Made by a program: the position numbers and the translations under genes. Below the pieces are notes generated by a model, which was given only the letters and a program-made list of their open reading frames with translations, ran no database searches and had not been told where the DNA came from. This document shows, piece after piece, positions 8,315 to 17,155 of a DNA stretch of 20,444 nt. Origin of the DNA: JBBQNR01 sp038330145 (GTDB lineage: Bacteria; Actinomycetota; Thermoleophilia; Solirubrobacterales; JBBDJG01); assembly GCA_038330145.1 (NCBI GenBank), contig JBBQNR010000052.1, positions 1 to 20,444 of the forward strand. The letters are read 5' to 3'. Every line of letters begins with the position of its first letter. Position 1 is the first letter of the stretch.

Positions 8315-9495
8315 CCTCCACGCTCCAGGCTGCGGATCCTGTCCGCGGCGTCGTGTTGGGACCGCAGCTGGTGATCGAGCAGCCGTCGCCGCTCAAACGG
8401 ACGCAGTGAACGCGCCTGAACCGAGCTGACGTACTGGGTGTCGTAGAGCTTGATGCCGGCAGGCAGCTCGTACGGAACACCCCGGTAGAGGGTGACCAGC
8501 CCATGATCGTTCTGACCGATGAAGTAGGCGCTGCGAATGGCCGCGGTCGCCCCGACGACGAGTCCTCCCAGCAGCAGCAGAACCACCCCGGTCACGAGCA
8601 CGATGCGCAACCGCAACCGCCGGCGTCGGCCGCGGAGGGCCGGGTCCGCCACCAGCGCCGCCGTGCGCTTCTCCTTGCGGCCAGGCTCTGGCGGTTCAGC
8701 CGCCGCAACCGGGATCAGGTCCGTGGCAGTCTGCTCGGCGGTTTCCTGCTGCCCTTGATCGTCGGGTGCCTGCGCCGGGTCGTCGCCTCCGATGCGGAAC
8801 AGGATCGCCGTGATGTTGTCGCGGCCGCCCATGCGATTGGCCTCTTCGACGAGCTCGTCGACGGCCTGCTGAAGCGAGCTGGTGGAGGTCAGGATCTCGT
8901 GCAGGCGCTCCTCGCGCACCATGCTGGTGAGGCCATCGCTGCAGAGCAGGAACACGTCGCCGCTTCTGACCTGGTGGGTGTGCAGGTCGGGCTCGACGTC
9001 GGCCTCCGGCCCCAGCGCGCGCGTGATGATCGAGCGCTGCGGATGATCCTCGGCCTCGTCGTCTGTCAGCTGGCCCCTGCGGCGCAACTCCTCGACCAGC
9101 GAATGGTCGCGGGTGAGCTGCCGCAGCTCGCCGTCGCGCAGCAGATAGGCGCGGCTGTCGCCGACGTGCACGATGCTGATCTCGTGGTCTGTCAGCAGCG
9201 CTCCCGTCAGCGTGGTGCCCATGCCGGTGCGGGTGGCGTCCTCACGCGCAAGCTCGAAGATCCTGCGATTGGCCTCCGACGCGATGCGCGCCAGCTCCCG
9301 CTCGGGGTTGGCGTCGTCCGCTTTCCGATCCTCGAATGCCTCGGCGGCGATACGCGCGGCAACCTCGCCGGCCTGAGCGCCGCCCATCCCGTCAGCGACC
9401 GCGTACACCGGCGAGCGTGCGAAGTAGGCGTCCTCGTTGGCAGTGCGCTGGCGACCGGTGTCGGTGCGGGATGCCTCCTCGACGACCCTCAGCAC
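8311..9495 (-). CDS. pstP: PP2C-family Ser/Thr protein phosphatase PstP
   Basis: A 394-residue metal-dependent phosphatase that reverses phosphorylation by the neighbouring kinase. The cytoplasmic PPM domain (about 1-240) shows NED (20-22), VADGMGG (metal-binding D35), GDSRAYLLRDG, LLCSDGLTSM and the closing GGRDNITAI, so metal and phosphate ligands are present. A charged linker leads to one membrane helix (IVLVTGVVLLLLGGLVV) and an outer tail of about 85 residues that includes GLVTLYRGVPYELPAGI, as in other actinobacterial PstP proteins. The GTG start is 28 bp downstream of the fhaB stop. The stop overlaps the rodA start. Confidence 0.95.
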   Translation of the reverse strand: MLRVVEEASRTDTGRQRTANEDAYFARSPVYAVADGMGGAQAGEVAARIAAEAFEDRKADDANPERELARIASEANRRIFELAREDATRTGMGTTLTGALLTDHEISIVHVGDSRAYLLRDGELRQLTRDHSLVEELRRRGQLTDDEAEDHPQRSIITRALGPEADVEPDLHTHQVRSGDVFLLCSDGLTSMVREERLHEILTSTSSLQQAVDELVEEANRMGGRDNITAILFRIGGDDPAQAPDDQGQQETAEQTATDLIPVAAAEPPEPGRKEKRTAALVADPALRGRRRRLRLRIVLVTGVVLLLLGGLVVGATAAIRSAYFIGQNDHGLVTLYRGVPYELPAGIKLYDTQYVSSVQARSLRPFERRRLLDHQLRSQHDAADRIRSLERGG

Positions 9496-9523
9496 GTGTG
9501 CTCCCGCGCGACGGTTGCGGCAC

Positions 9524-9961
9524 TCATTGCTCGTACCTGAACTCGGTGTCGCCGATGCGAATCACGTCGTTCTCGCGAAGGATCTCCTGCGACTGGACGC
9601 GGTGGCCGTTCAGATAGGTGCCGTTCGTCGAGCCGAAGTCCTCCAGGTACGAGACGCCCTCCTGCTCGAACAGACGGGCGTGACGGGCGGATGCGTACTG
9701 GTCGTCGATCTGGACCTCGGCGGCGGGGGAGCGCCCGATCGTCATGCTGCCATTGAGCGCGAACGAGGCACCTGCGCGCAACCCGCCTCCGCGCTCCACC
9801 ACCAGCGCCGCCGGCCTCGACTGCCCCTGGCCGACACCGTCGATTGGCGCCTGATCTCCACGCCGCAGATCCCTGAGCGCGCTTCGCACCACCCACAGCA
9901 GGAAGAGGTAGAGGACCGCGATGAAGGCGAATTGCAGCAGCACCGCGATTGGATCGTTCAC
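9524..9961 (-). CDS. fhaB: Membrane-anchored FHA-domain protein FhaB (FipA-like)
   Basis: A 145-residue protein with an N-terminal membrane helix (residues about 4-24, VLLQFAFIAVLYLFLLWVV) and a cytoplasmic C-terminal FHA domain (about 65-143). The phosphothreonine-binding residues are visible: IGRSPAAE, SARHARL and GSTNGTYLNG. Related FhaB/FipA proteins are read-outs of PknA/PknB phosphorylation and connect it to division or elongation proteins. The GTG start is preceded by AAGGG about 8 nt upstream and begins directly before the membrane helix. Its upstream gap from fhaA contains the 53-bp hairpin element. Confidence 0.95.
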   Translation of the reverse strand: MNDPIAVLLQFAFIAVLYLFLLWVVRSALRDLRRGDQAPIDGVGQGQSRPAALVVERGGGLRAGASFALNGSMTIGRSPAAEVQIDDQYASARHARLFEQEGVSYLEDFGSTNGTYLNGHRVQSQEILRENDVIRIGDTEFRYEQ

Positions 9962-10007
9962 TGGTGGCCCTTCTCGGAACGATAGCCAGGGGTCTTGGGG
10001 AGAGCCA

Positions 10008-10020
10008 CTAGGTCCCCTAG
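10008..10020. repeat. Small CTAG-ended palindrome beside repeat copy 2
   Basis: CTAGGTCCCCTAG is an inverted repeat (CTAGG/CCTAG around TCC) that shares its right CTAG with the left end of repeat copy 2. CTAG is uncommon elsewhere in this sequence. It could be part of the insertion site or a footprint of an earlier insertion; that is speculation. Confidence 0.35.
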
Positions 10021-10069
10021 ATGGTTGATTCCGCGGCCCCGTGCGTGGATCGTGAAATCAATCATCTAG
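10017..10069. repeat. MITE-like inverted-repeat element, copy 2 (53-bp deletion derivative, hairpin)
   Basis: CTAG borders are present at both ends and the two 19-nt termini match at 16 positions, leaving only about 15 bp between them, so the unit can fold into one long hairpin. Its sequence equals the left end of the family up to GTGCGTG joined directly to the right end after GTGCGTG. The right-border CTAG holds the TAG stop of fhaA. It sits inside the fhaA-fhaB gap, where it could terminate, attenuate or process the transcript. Confidence 0.85.
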
Positions 10070-10824
10070 TCCACATCGAAGCGCAGCCTGGACGTGCCGA
10101 CAACGATCTCGTCACCCGGCGAGAGCTTGCTCGAGGTCACGCGTTGGCCGTTGACGACGACGCCGTTGGTCGAACCCAGATCCGTCACGAACCAGTCCGT
10201 GCCACGCAGATGAAGCTCGAAATGCCGGCGCGACACGTTGGGATCGTCGAGCACGTGGTCGGAGCGCTGGCTGCGACCGACCGTGGCTCGCGGCCGGTCG
10301 ATCACGAAGCTCTTGCCGTCGGAGATCAGCAGCGCCCGGGAAACCGGCTTCTGGGTCGCCGGCTGCTCGGCGGCGACCTGCTCACGAACGCGCGCTGCCG
10401 AATAGACCATGGTCGAGCCCAGGTCGCCCTGCGAGGCCTCGTCCTCGTCGCGAGAGGACTTGACCAGCCTGGCCTGGATGCCGAACTCCCCCATGCGCAG
10501 GCGCTTGTCGGTCTCGAACGAGACCTTGGGACGGGTCAGCAGCGCGAGTCCCTCACGTGCCGCATGGTCCAGCAGATGTGACGACAGCTCGTCCAGCAGT
10601 GCCTGCTCGTAGCCCTCGAACTGCTTGCGATCGTCCCTGGAGAGATAGACGGTGTACTCGTTGGGGACGTAGGTGCGAGATACCGAGGCGGTGCGGTGAG
10701 ACTCCATCTCCTTGGCCAGCTTGCGGGCCAGCTCCACCGGCTGCACACGGGCTTTGAAGGCGCGGCTGAACGCGCCCTCCACCAGCTTCTCCAATCTCAA
10801 TTCGAGCTTGCTTAGAACGCTCAT
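10066..10824 (-). CDS. fhaA: FhaA: DUF3662 plus FHA-domain signalling protein
   Basis: A 252-residue soluble protein. Residues 1 to about 125 form the DUF3662 domain typical of FhaA, with LSKLELRLEKLVEGAFSRAF at the start. A short Gln/Ala-rich linker leads to a C-terminal FHA domain (about 165-250) with VGRSQRSD (R184), VSRRHFEL and GSTNGVVVNG, the phosphothreonine-binding set. In mycobacteria FhaA binds the phosphorylated MviN pseudokinase and so regulates lipid II export. This linker is shorter than in mycobacterial FhaA. The ATG is the first start of the presumed fhaA-ddl unit. The TAG stop is inside the border of the 53-bp repeat. Confidence 0.95.
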   Translation of the reverse strand: MSVLSKLELRLEKLVEGAFSRAFKARVQPVELARKLAKEMESHRTASVSRTYVPNEYTVYLSRDDRKQFEGYEQALLDELSSHLLDHAAREGLALLTRPKVSFETDKRLRMGEFGIQARLVKSSRDEDEASQGDLGSTMVYSAARVREQVAAEQPATQKPVSRALLISDGKSFVIDRPRATVGRSQRSDHVLDDPNVSRRHFELHLRGTDWFVTDLGSTNGVVVNGQRVTSSKLSPGDEIVVGTSRLRFDVD

Positions 10825-11087
10825 CTCGATCGCCCGGCCAAAGCGGCCGCCGTTGCCTTCCTGCCCGGTCGCATGCGCGCCAAATGCTACGAGACGGCAG
10901 GCCGGAAGCCTGCGGCCACCCCCTGTGCAACCGAGGTTGCGCTGATTGTCACCATGCGAGACACCCGATCACCTCGTCATACTCTGCGCCTGGGAAGAGA
11001 GCTAGGCCCAGGGTTCGCGTTTTCTTGTCCTCCTCGCCGACAGGCACCAGATCGTCCCGCCCAGCCCGGGCGGGCGACTCCACCGCG
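10825..11087. promoter_or_regulatory. Divergent intergenic region between fhaA and the CARDB-like gene
   Basis: This 263-bp gap separates two divergently read genes, so it should hold promoters for the fhaA unit and for the plus-strand gene at 11088. I could not place a convincing -35/-10 pair for either. It contains several short perfect dyads: GCAGGC/GCCTGC at 10897-10913, GCAACC/GGTTGC at 10927-10940, and CCCGCCC/GGGCGGG at 11056-11074 just before the 11088 start. No tRNA was recognised here. Confidence 0.5.
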
Positions 11088-12092
11088 ATGGATCGCCAGA
11101 CGATCATGGTGCGCCGTGGGATCGCCGCCGGTGCCGGCCTGGTCGTCCTGATCCTGCTTATCTTCGGCATCAAGGGCTGCTTGGACTCGCGCAAGGACCG
11201 TGCCTACCGGGACTACGCGGCAGACGTCAACGCGATCGTCGGCGAGTCCAACAACCTCGCCAACACCCTGTTCGAGACCCTCTCGCGCCCCAGGAACGCC
11301 GAGGCGCTGGACGTCCAGAACGAAGTCAACGCACTGGCGACCGACTCCGAGCAGCTCGTGAAGCGCGCCCGTGGCACCGACCACCCGGACGAGCTGAACG
11401 CCGCCCAGCGCTGGATCGTGGACGCGCTCGAGTTCCGCCGCGATGCCCTCAAGAACATCTCTCAACGCATTCCCGCAGCCCTCGGCCAGCGAGGGCGTAA
11501 GCCGGCGCTCGAATCGATCGCGGGACAGATGCAGGCATTCCTTGCCAGCGACGTGATCTATTCACAGCGCGCGATCCCGGAGCTGCAACGCCAGTTCAAC
11601 AAGCGCGGCATCGACGAGCGCTTCCGTCAGAGCCGGTCGCTGCCGGATCTGGGCTGGCTGGATCCGCAGACGGTCGATACTCGGCTGAGCCGCATCAGCA
11701 CCGGGCAGCAAGCCGCCACCTCGGGCGTCCACGGAACCGGGCTCCAGGACGTGGTCGTCAAGCCTTCAGGCACCGCGCTGACCAAGGACGGCGTCAACCG
11801 CATCGCGGCCACCAACGGTCTGACCTTCGACGTCACGGTCCAGAACCAGGGCGAGTCGGAGGAGACGAAGGTCCCGGTCACCGTCGCCATCAAGGGCGGC
11901 AAGCCGATCGAGCTCGAGCAGACCATCAGCCGCATCGCTGCCGGCGACACGCAGACCGTCAGCATTCCGATCACCCCCACGCCCACCACGGGCGCCGTCA
12001 GCACCGTGACCGTGACCGTCGCGGCCGTGCCGGGCGAGAAGGTGAAGGACAACAACACCGCCAGCTACCAGGTGGTGTTCACGAAGGGCTAG
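11088..12092 (+). CDS. Membrane-anchored hypothetical protein with C-terminal CARDB-like domain
   Basis: A 334-residue protein of unknown function. An N-terminal membrane helix (about 10-28, IAAGAGLVVLILLIFGIKG) anchors a mostly helical, charged region (about 30-200), with the bulk predicted outside the membrane. The last 110 or so residues, with LTFDVTVQNQGES, TVSIPITP and DNNTASYQVVF, match the pattern of CARDB or similar Ig-like adhesion domains. A Cys follows the helix (IKGC), but the residues before it do not make a good lipobox. I chose the ATG at 11088 because the signal anchor starts right after it; a second ATG at 11106 is possible. The TAG stop is shared with the border of the repeat at 12089. 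It is divergent from fhaA, which hints at an envelope role, but no function can be assigned. Confidence 0.8.
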   Translation: MDRQTIMVRRGIAAGAGLVVLILLIFGIKGCLDSRKDRAYRDYAADVNAIVGESNNLANTLFETLSRPRNAEALDVQNEVNALATDSEQLVKRARGTDHPDELNAAQRWIVDALEFRRDALKNISQRIPAALGQRGRKPALESIAGQMQAFLASDVIYSQRAIPELQRQFNKRGIDERFRQSRSLPDLGWLDPQTVDTRLSRISTGQQAATSGVHGTGLQDVVVKPSGTALTKDGVNRIAATNGLTFDVTVQNQGESEETKVPVTVAIKGGKPIELEQTISRIAAGDTQTVSIPITPTPTTGAVSTVTVTVAAVPGEKVKDNNTASYQVVFTKG

Positions 12093-12257
12093 ATGATTGA
12101 TTCCGCGGCCCCGTGCGTGCGGGGGCGAGGCAGATCAAGCTGGGCAAGGACGAAGGCGAAGCCCATGCTGGTTGCATGGGCGAGCTTGGGGACGCCGATC
12201 CTGCGCCGAGATGACTCGTCATCCGTGCGTGCGTGGATCGCGGAATCAACCATCTGG
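12089..12257. repeat. MITE-like inverted-repeat element, copy 3 (169 bp, longest)
   Basis: The left end is CTAGATGATTGATTCCGCG, and the reverse complement of the right end is CCAGATGGTTGATTCCGCG, matching at 17 of 19 positions. The left CTAG contains the stop of the upstream gene; the right border has drifted to CTGG. Internal dyads are GCCCC/GGGGC (12108-12126), GCCCATGC/GCATGGGC (12161-12181) and GATGAC/GTCATC (12210-12223), so the whole element can fold as a branched hairpin. The middle dyad is part of the 24-bp segment absent from copy 1. No transposase is encoded. Confidence 0.87.
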
Positions 12258-12281
12258 TGGCCGGGTGGCATCCGACCGGCC

Positions 12282-12308
12282 TGGAAAGGGCCTCCCCCGC
12301 GGAGGCTA
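12282..12308. other. Short GC-rich hairpin upstream of the DUF4446 gene
   Basis: The stretch between repeat copy 3 and the DUF4446 start contains GCCTCC and GGAGGC separated by CCCGC. It has no T-run, so it is not a clear terminator. The GGAGG lies about 15 nt before the GTG start, rather far for a ribosome binding site. Confidence 0.3.
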
Positions 12309-12319
12309 TCCTTCCGCCC

Positions 12320-12853
12320 GTGTCGGATGACCTCAACTCAACCGTAGGCATCGTCGCCCTCGCCGCGGCGGGCCTCGGGTTGATCGCGCTGGTGCTGGTG
12401 CTGGTGCTGAGCCGCCGGCTGCGCCGGCTGCACGCCGCGCAGACGTTCGTTCTTGGCGAAGGTGGCGACCAGGACCTCGTCGCTCACGCGCAATCGCTTC
12501 AGAAGGGGTTCCAGCAGCTGCATGCGCAGGTCCAGGGAACGTTCGAGCGCCTCGATCAGCGCATCGACGACGCGGAGAAACGGCTCAGCCGCTCGATCAG
12601 CCGCTCGGCGGTGATCCGCTATGACGCCTACAACGAGATGAGTGGTCGGCAGTCGAGCTCGATCGCGCTGCTCGACGACACCGGCACCGGTGTGGTGATG
12701 TCTTCGATTCTCCACCGCGAGCAGGCACGTCTTTATGTCAAGGGCGTCATGGACGGCAAGTCGGAATACGAGCTCTCTCCGGAGGAGACCGAGGCGATCA
12801 GCAGCGCCCTGGCCAGACCGGAGAGCGCGCAGAGTCCCTCGCCTACGGGCTAG
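12320..12853 (+). CDS. DUF4446-family membrane protein
   Basis: A 177-residue protein. One N-terminal membrane helix (about 9-30, with LGLIALVLVLVLSRRLRRL) is followed by a long helical stretch likely to form a coiled coil (about 45-90) and then the conserved block IRYDAYNEMSGRQSSSIALL with GTGVVMSSILHREQARLYVK. That pattern is DUF4446, which is common in actinobacteria and firmicutes and has no established function. I start it at the GTG at 12320 (MSDDLNSTVG) because family members begin directly before the helix; an in-frame upstream ATG at 12233 would run into the repeat element. The stop is 10 nt before pheA, so the two are probably co-transcribed. Confidence 0.88.
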   Translation: MSDDLNSTVGIVALAAAGLGLIALVLVLVLSRRLRRLHAAQTFVLGEGGDQDLVAHAQSLQKGFQQLHAQVQGTFERLDQRIDDAEKRLSRSISRSAVIRYDAYNEMSGRQSSSIALLDDTGTGVVMSSILHREQARLYVKGVMDGKSEYELSPEETEAISSALARPESAQSPSPTG

Positions 12854-12864
12854 TGGCCCACTAG
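12850..12864. repeat. CTAG-ended palindrome at the DUF4446 stop / pheA start junction
   Basis: CTAGTGGCCCACTAG is an inverted repeat of 7-bp arms around one base. Its left CTAG contains the TAG stop of the DUF4446 gene and its last G is the first base of the pheA GTG start. It may be chance, a small regulatory hairpin at the junction, or an insertion footprint. Confidence 0.35.
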
Positions 12865-13703
12865 TGCGCGTCGCCTTCCTCGGGCCCGAGGGAACCTTCA
12901 GCGAGGAGGCACTGCTTTCGGCGCCGGGGAGCGAGCAGCTGGAGCCGGTGCCCGAACCCACCATCTACGACTGCGTGATGGCGGTGCAGGAAAGCCGGGT
13001 CGCGCGCGCGATCGTGCCCATCGAGAATTCGCTCGAAGGGTCGGTCAACGCGACTCTCGACGCGCTCGCGCTGGAGACCGACGCGGTGGCGATCGTGGGC
13101 GAGCTGATTCACCCGATCCAGCACTGCCTGATCGCGAGGCGGTCATTGCCTCTTGATCAGATCGAGCGTGTCTTCTCACACCCGCAGGCAAACGCTCAGT
13201 GTGCGCGCTTCATCCGCAGCCGGCTACCAACGGCCACTGTGGTGCCGGCCGACAGCACCGCCGACGCGGTTCGCCACGTCGCCGACTCCGGCGATCAGCC
13301 ATGGGCTGCGCTCGGGAACCGCCTGTCCGCCCAGCTGTACGGATGCGAGGTGCTCGAGGCCGGCGTCGAGGACGTGGCGGAGAATGAGACCAGGTTCGTA
13401 TGGCTGGCACGCGAGGAGGCCGGCTCGGAGCCGCGCTCCGGCGCCTGGAAGACGTCGATCGTCTTCTGGGGTCTCCCGGATGCCCCCGGTGCGCTCGTCG
13501 ACCTGCTGCAGGAGTTCGCCGAGCGAAGCATCAACCTGACCAAGATCGAATCGCGGCCCCTCAAGCTCGGGCTTGGCCGTTACATCTTCTTCGCCGATCT
13601 CGAAGGGCACTCGCACGATCGGTCCGTGCTGTCGGCTCTGGAGGCGGTTGGCTCGCGGGTCGAGACTCTGCGCGTGCTCGGAAGCTACTCGGCCGCCCAG
13701 TAG
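12864..13703 (+). CDS. pheA: Prephenate dehydratase
   Basis: A 279-residue monofunctional enzyme that converts prephenate to phenylpyruvate in phenylalanine synthesis. The dehydratase domain (about 1-185) shows GPEGTFSEEAL at the start, NSLEGSVNATLDAL, HCLIARRSLP, FSHPQANAQCARF and the catalytic TRF motif (T176-R177-F178). The C-terminal ACT domain (about 195-270) keeps GALVDLLQEF and the phenylalanine-binding ESRP (229-232), so feedback inhibition by phenylalanine is expected. No chorismate mutase domain is fused. The GTG start is set by MRVAFLGPEG aligning with the family's N-terminus; the longer upstream frame overlaps the DUF4446 gene and is not used. Confidence 0.97.
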   Translation: MRVAFLGPEGTFSEEALLSAPGSEQLEPVPEPTIYDCVMAVQESRVARAIVPIENSLEGSVNATLDALALETDAVAIVGELIHPIQHCLIARRSLPLDQIERVFSHPQANAQCARFIRSRLPTATVVPADSTADAVRHVADSGDQPWAALGNRLSAQLYGCEVLEAGVEDVAENETRFVWLAREEAGSEPRSGAWKTSIVFWGLPDAPGALVDLLQEFAERSINLTKIESRPLKLGLGRYIFFADLEGHSHDRSVLSALEAVGSRVETLRVLGSYSAAQ

Positions 13704-13741
13704 GCCTCTCTCAGCGGCGGGCTACACTTCCTGGGTCGAAG

Positions 13742-14383
13742 ATGGCAGCAGCGCCCGTAGCAAAGCCGCAGGAAACCGCCCAGACCACGGGGGACGACCC
13801 CGTACCTGGCCCAGCGGGGCCTGCCGCGCCGGAGCTTTCAGGCAGAGAGGCGCGCGGCAGGTCTGGCGGAAGCTCCTCCAGCCGCGTGCTCGTTCTGAAC
13901 TCGTCCTACGAGCCGTTGAACGTCTGCACCGTCAGGCGAGCCGTCGTGCTCGTGCTGAAGCAGAAGGCCGAGCTACTGGAGACGGGCGGCCGCGAGCTGC
14001 ACTCCGAGAGCATGACCTTCCCGCATCCCGTCGTGATCAGGCTGGTGACGTACGTGCGAGTCCCGCGCGAGAGCGCCCGGCGCAGGATCACGCGCCGCGC
14101 CGTCTTCGCCCGCGACTCGTGGACCTGCCAGTACTGCGGCAAGACGTCCCACCTGACCGTCGACCATGTGCTGCCGCGCAGTCGCGGTGGCAAAAGCGTG
14201 TGGGAGAACATCGTCACCTCCTGTGCACCCTGCAACCGGCGCAAGGGCGACCGCATGCCGATCGAGGTGGACATGCATCCGCGCAGGGCCCCTCGCGCTC
14301 CGGGACCGACCGTTTTCATCAGGGTCGCAGCGCCGGTGGTACCGCCTGCCTGGAATCAGTACCTACTGGAAGTGAAGGGATGA
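13742..14383 (+). CDS. HNH endonuclease-fold protein
   Basis: A 213-residue protein. An Ala/Gly/Ser-rich N-terminal tail of about 55 residues precedes a conserved block (SRVLVLNSSYEPLNVCTVRR). The C-terminal part has a zinc-bound HNH nuclease motif: C129-x2-C132, D141-H142, N156 and C161-x2-C164-N165. The metal site and catalytic histidine are present, so nuclease activity is plausible. This type of stand-alone HNH protein is widespread and chromosomally conserved in actinobacteria and is not clearly tied to a mobile element or restriction system. The start is the ATG at 13742, 38 bp after pheA. A TACACT at about 13720 could be a -10 box but lacks a clear -35. It ends 26 bp from the convergent gyrA stop. 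Confidence 0.88.
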   Translation: MAAAPVAKPQETAQTTGDDPVPGPAGPAAPELSGREARGRSGGSSSSRVLVLNSSYEPLNVCTVRRAVVLVLKQKAELLETGGRELHSESMTFPHPVVIRLVTYVRVPRESARRRITRRAVFARDSWTCQYCGKTSHLTVDHVLPRSRGGKSVWENIVTSCAPCNRRKGDRMPIEVDMHPRRAPRAPGPTVFIRVAAPVVPPAWNQYLLEVKG

Positions 14384-14409
14384 GCAGAGCCGGTAGCTGC
14401 CCGGGCCGC

Positions 14410-16992
<2,583 letters not shown>

Positions 16993-17155
16993 GGAGGCTC
17001 CTGCAAACCGTCGCCTGACGGTTTCCTCGGGCCTCGGCTGCGCTCACGTAGCTAGCGCTACGCTCGCTTGCCTGCGGCCCTGCGTCCTTTTCGGGCTCGG
17101 TTTTCGGAGCCTGACCAAGCTTTTGATCTCTCTTGCTCAGTTCTTTTTCCCTTCC
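16993..17155 (-). promoter_or_regulatory. Structured gyrB-gyrA spacer with hairpin before the gyrA ribosome site
   Basis: This 163-bp gap is long for gyrB-gyrA. On the transcribed strand it begins with a purine-rich run after the gyrB stop. It continues through a GC-rich stretch holding CGTAGC/GCTACG around TAGC (17047-17062), and ends with a perfect 8-bp hairpin AAACCGTC/GACGGTTT around GCCT (17005-17024). That hairpin lies about 12 nt upstream of the gyrA start, immediately before AGGAG. It could tune gyrA translation or be part of an intergenic repeat family. I see no open reading frame here. Confidence 0.5.

Noticed and set aside
7352..9540. Plus-strand open frames antisense to rodA and pstP
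   Set aside because: His/Gln/Asp-rich products without motifs, opposite well-supported genes.
11056..11074. CCCGCCC/GGGCGGG stem as a terminator
   Set aside because: No T-run follows and no gene ends upstream on the plus strand.
10884..11087. Upstream in-frame extension of the CARDB-like gene
   Set aside because: The extra 68 residues look non-coding, and the membrane anchor begins right after the ATG at 11088. The Cys-rich patch has no zinc-finger spacing.
13704..13741. tRNA or riboswitch in the gaps around pheA and gyrA
   Set aside because: The gaps are too short and no cloverleaf or T-loop motif was seen. The same holds for the other intergenic gaps.
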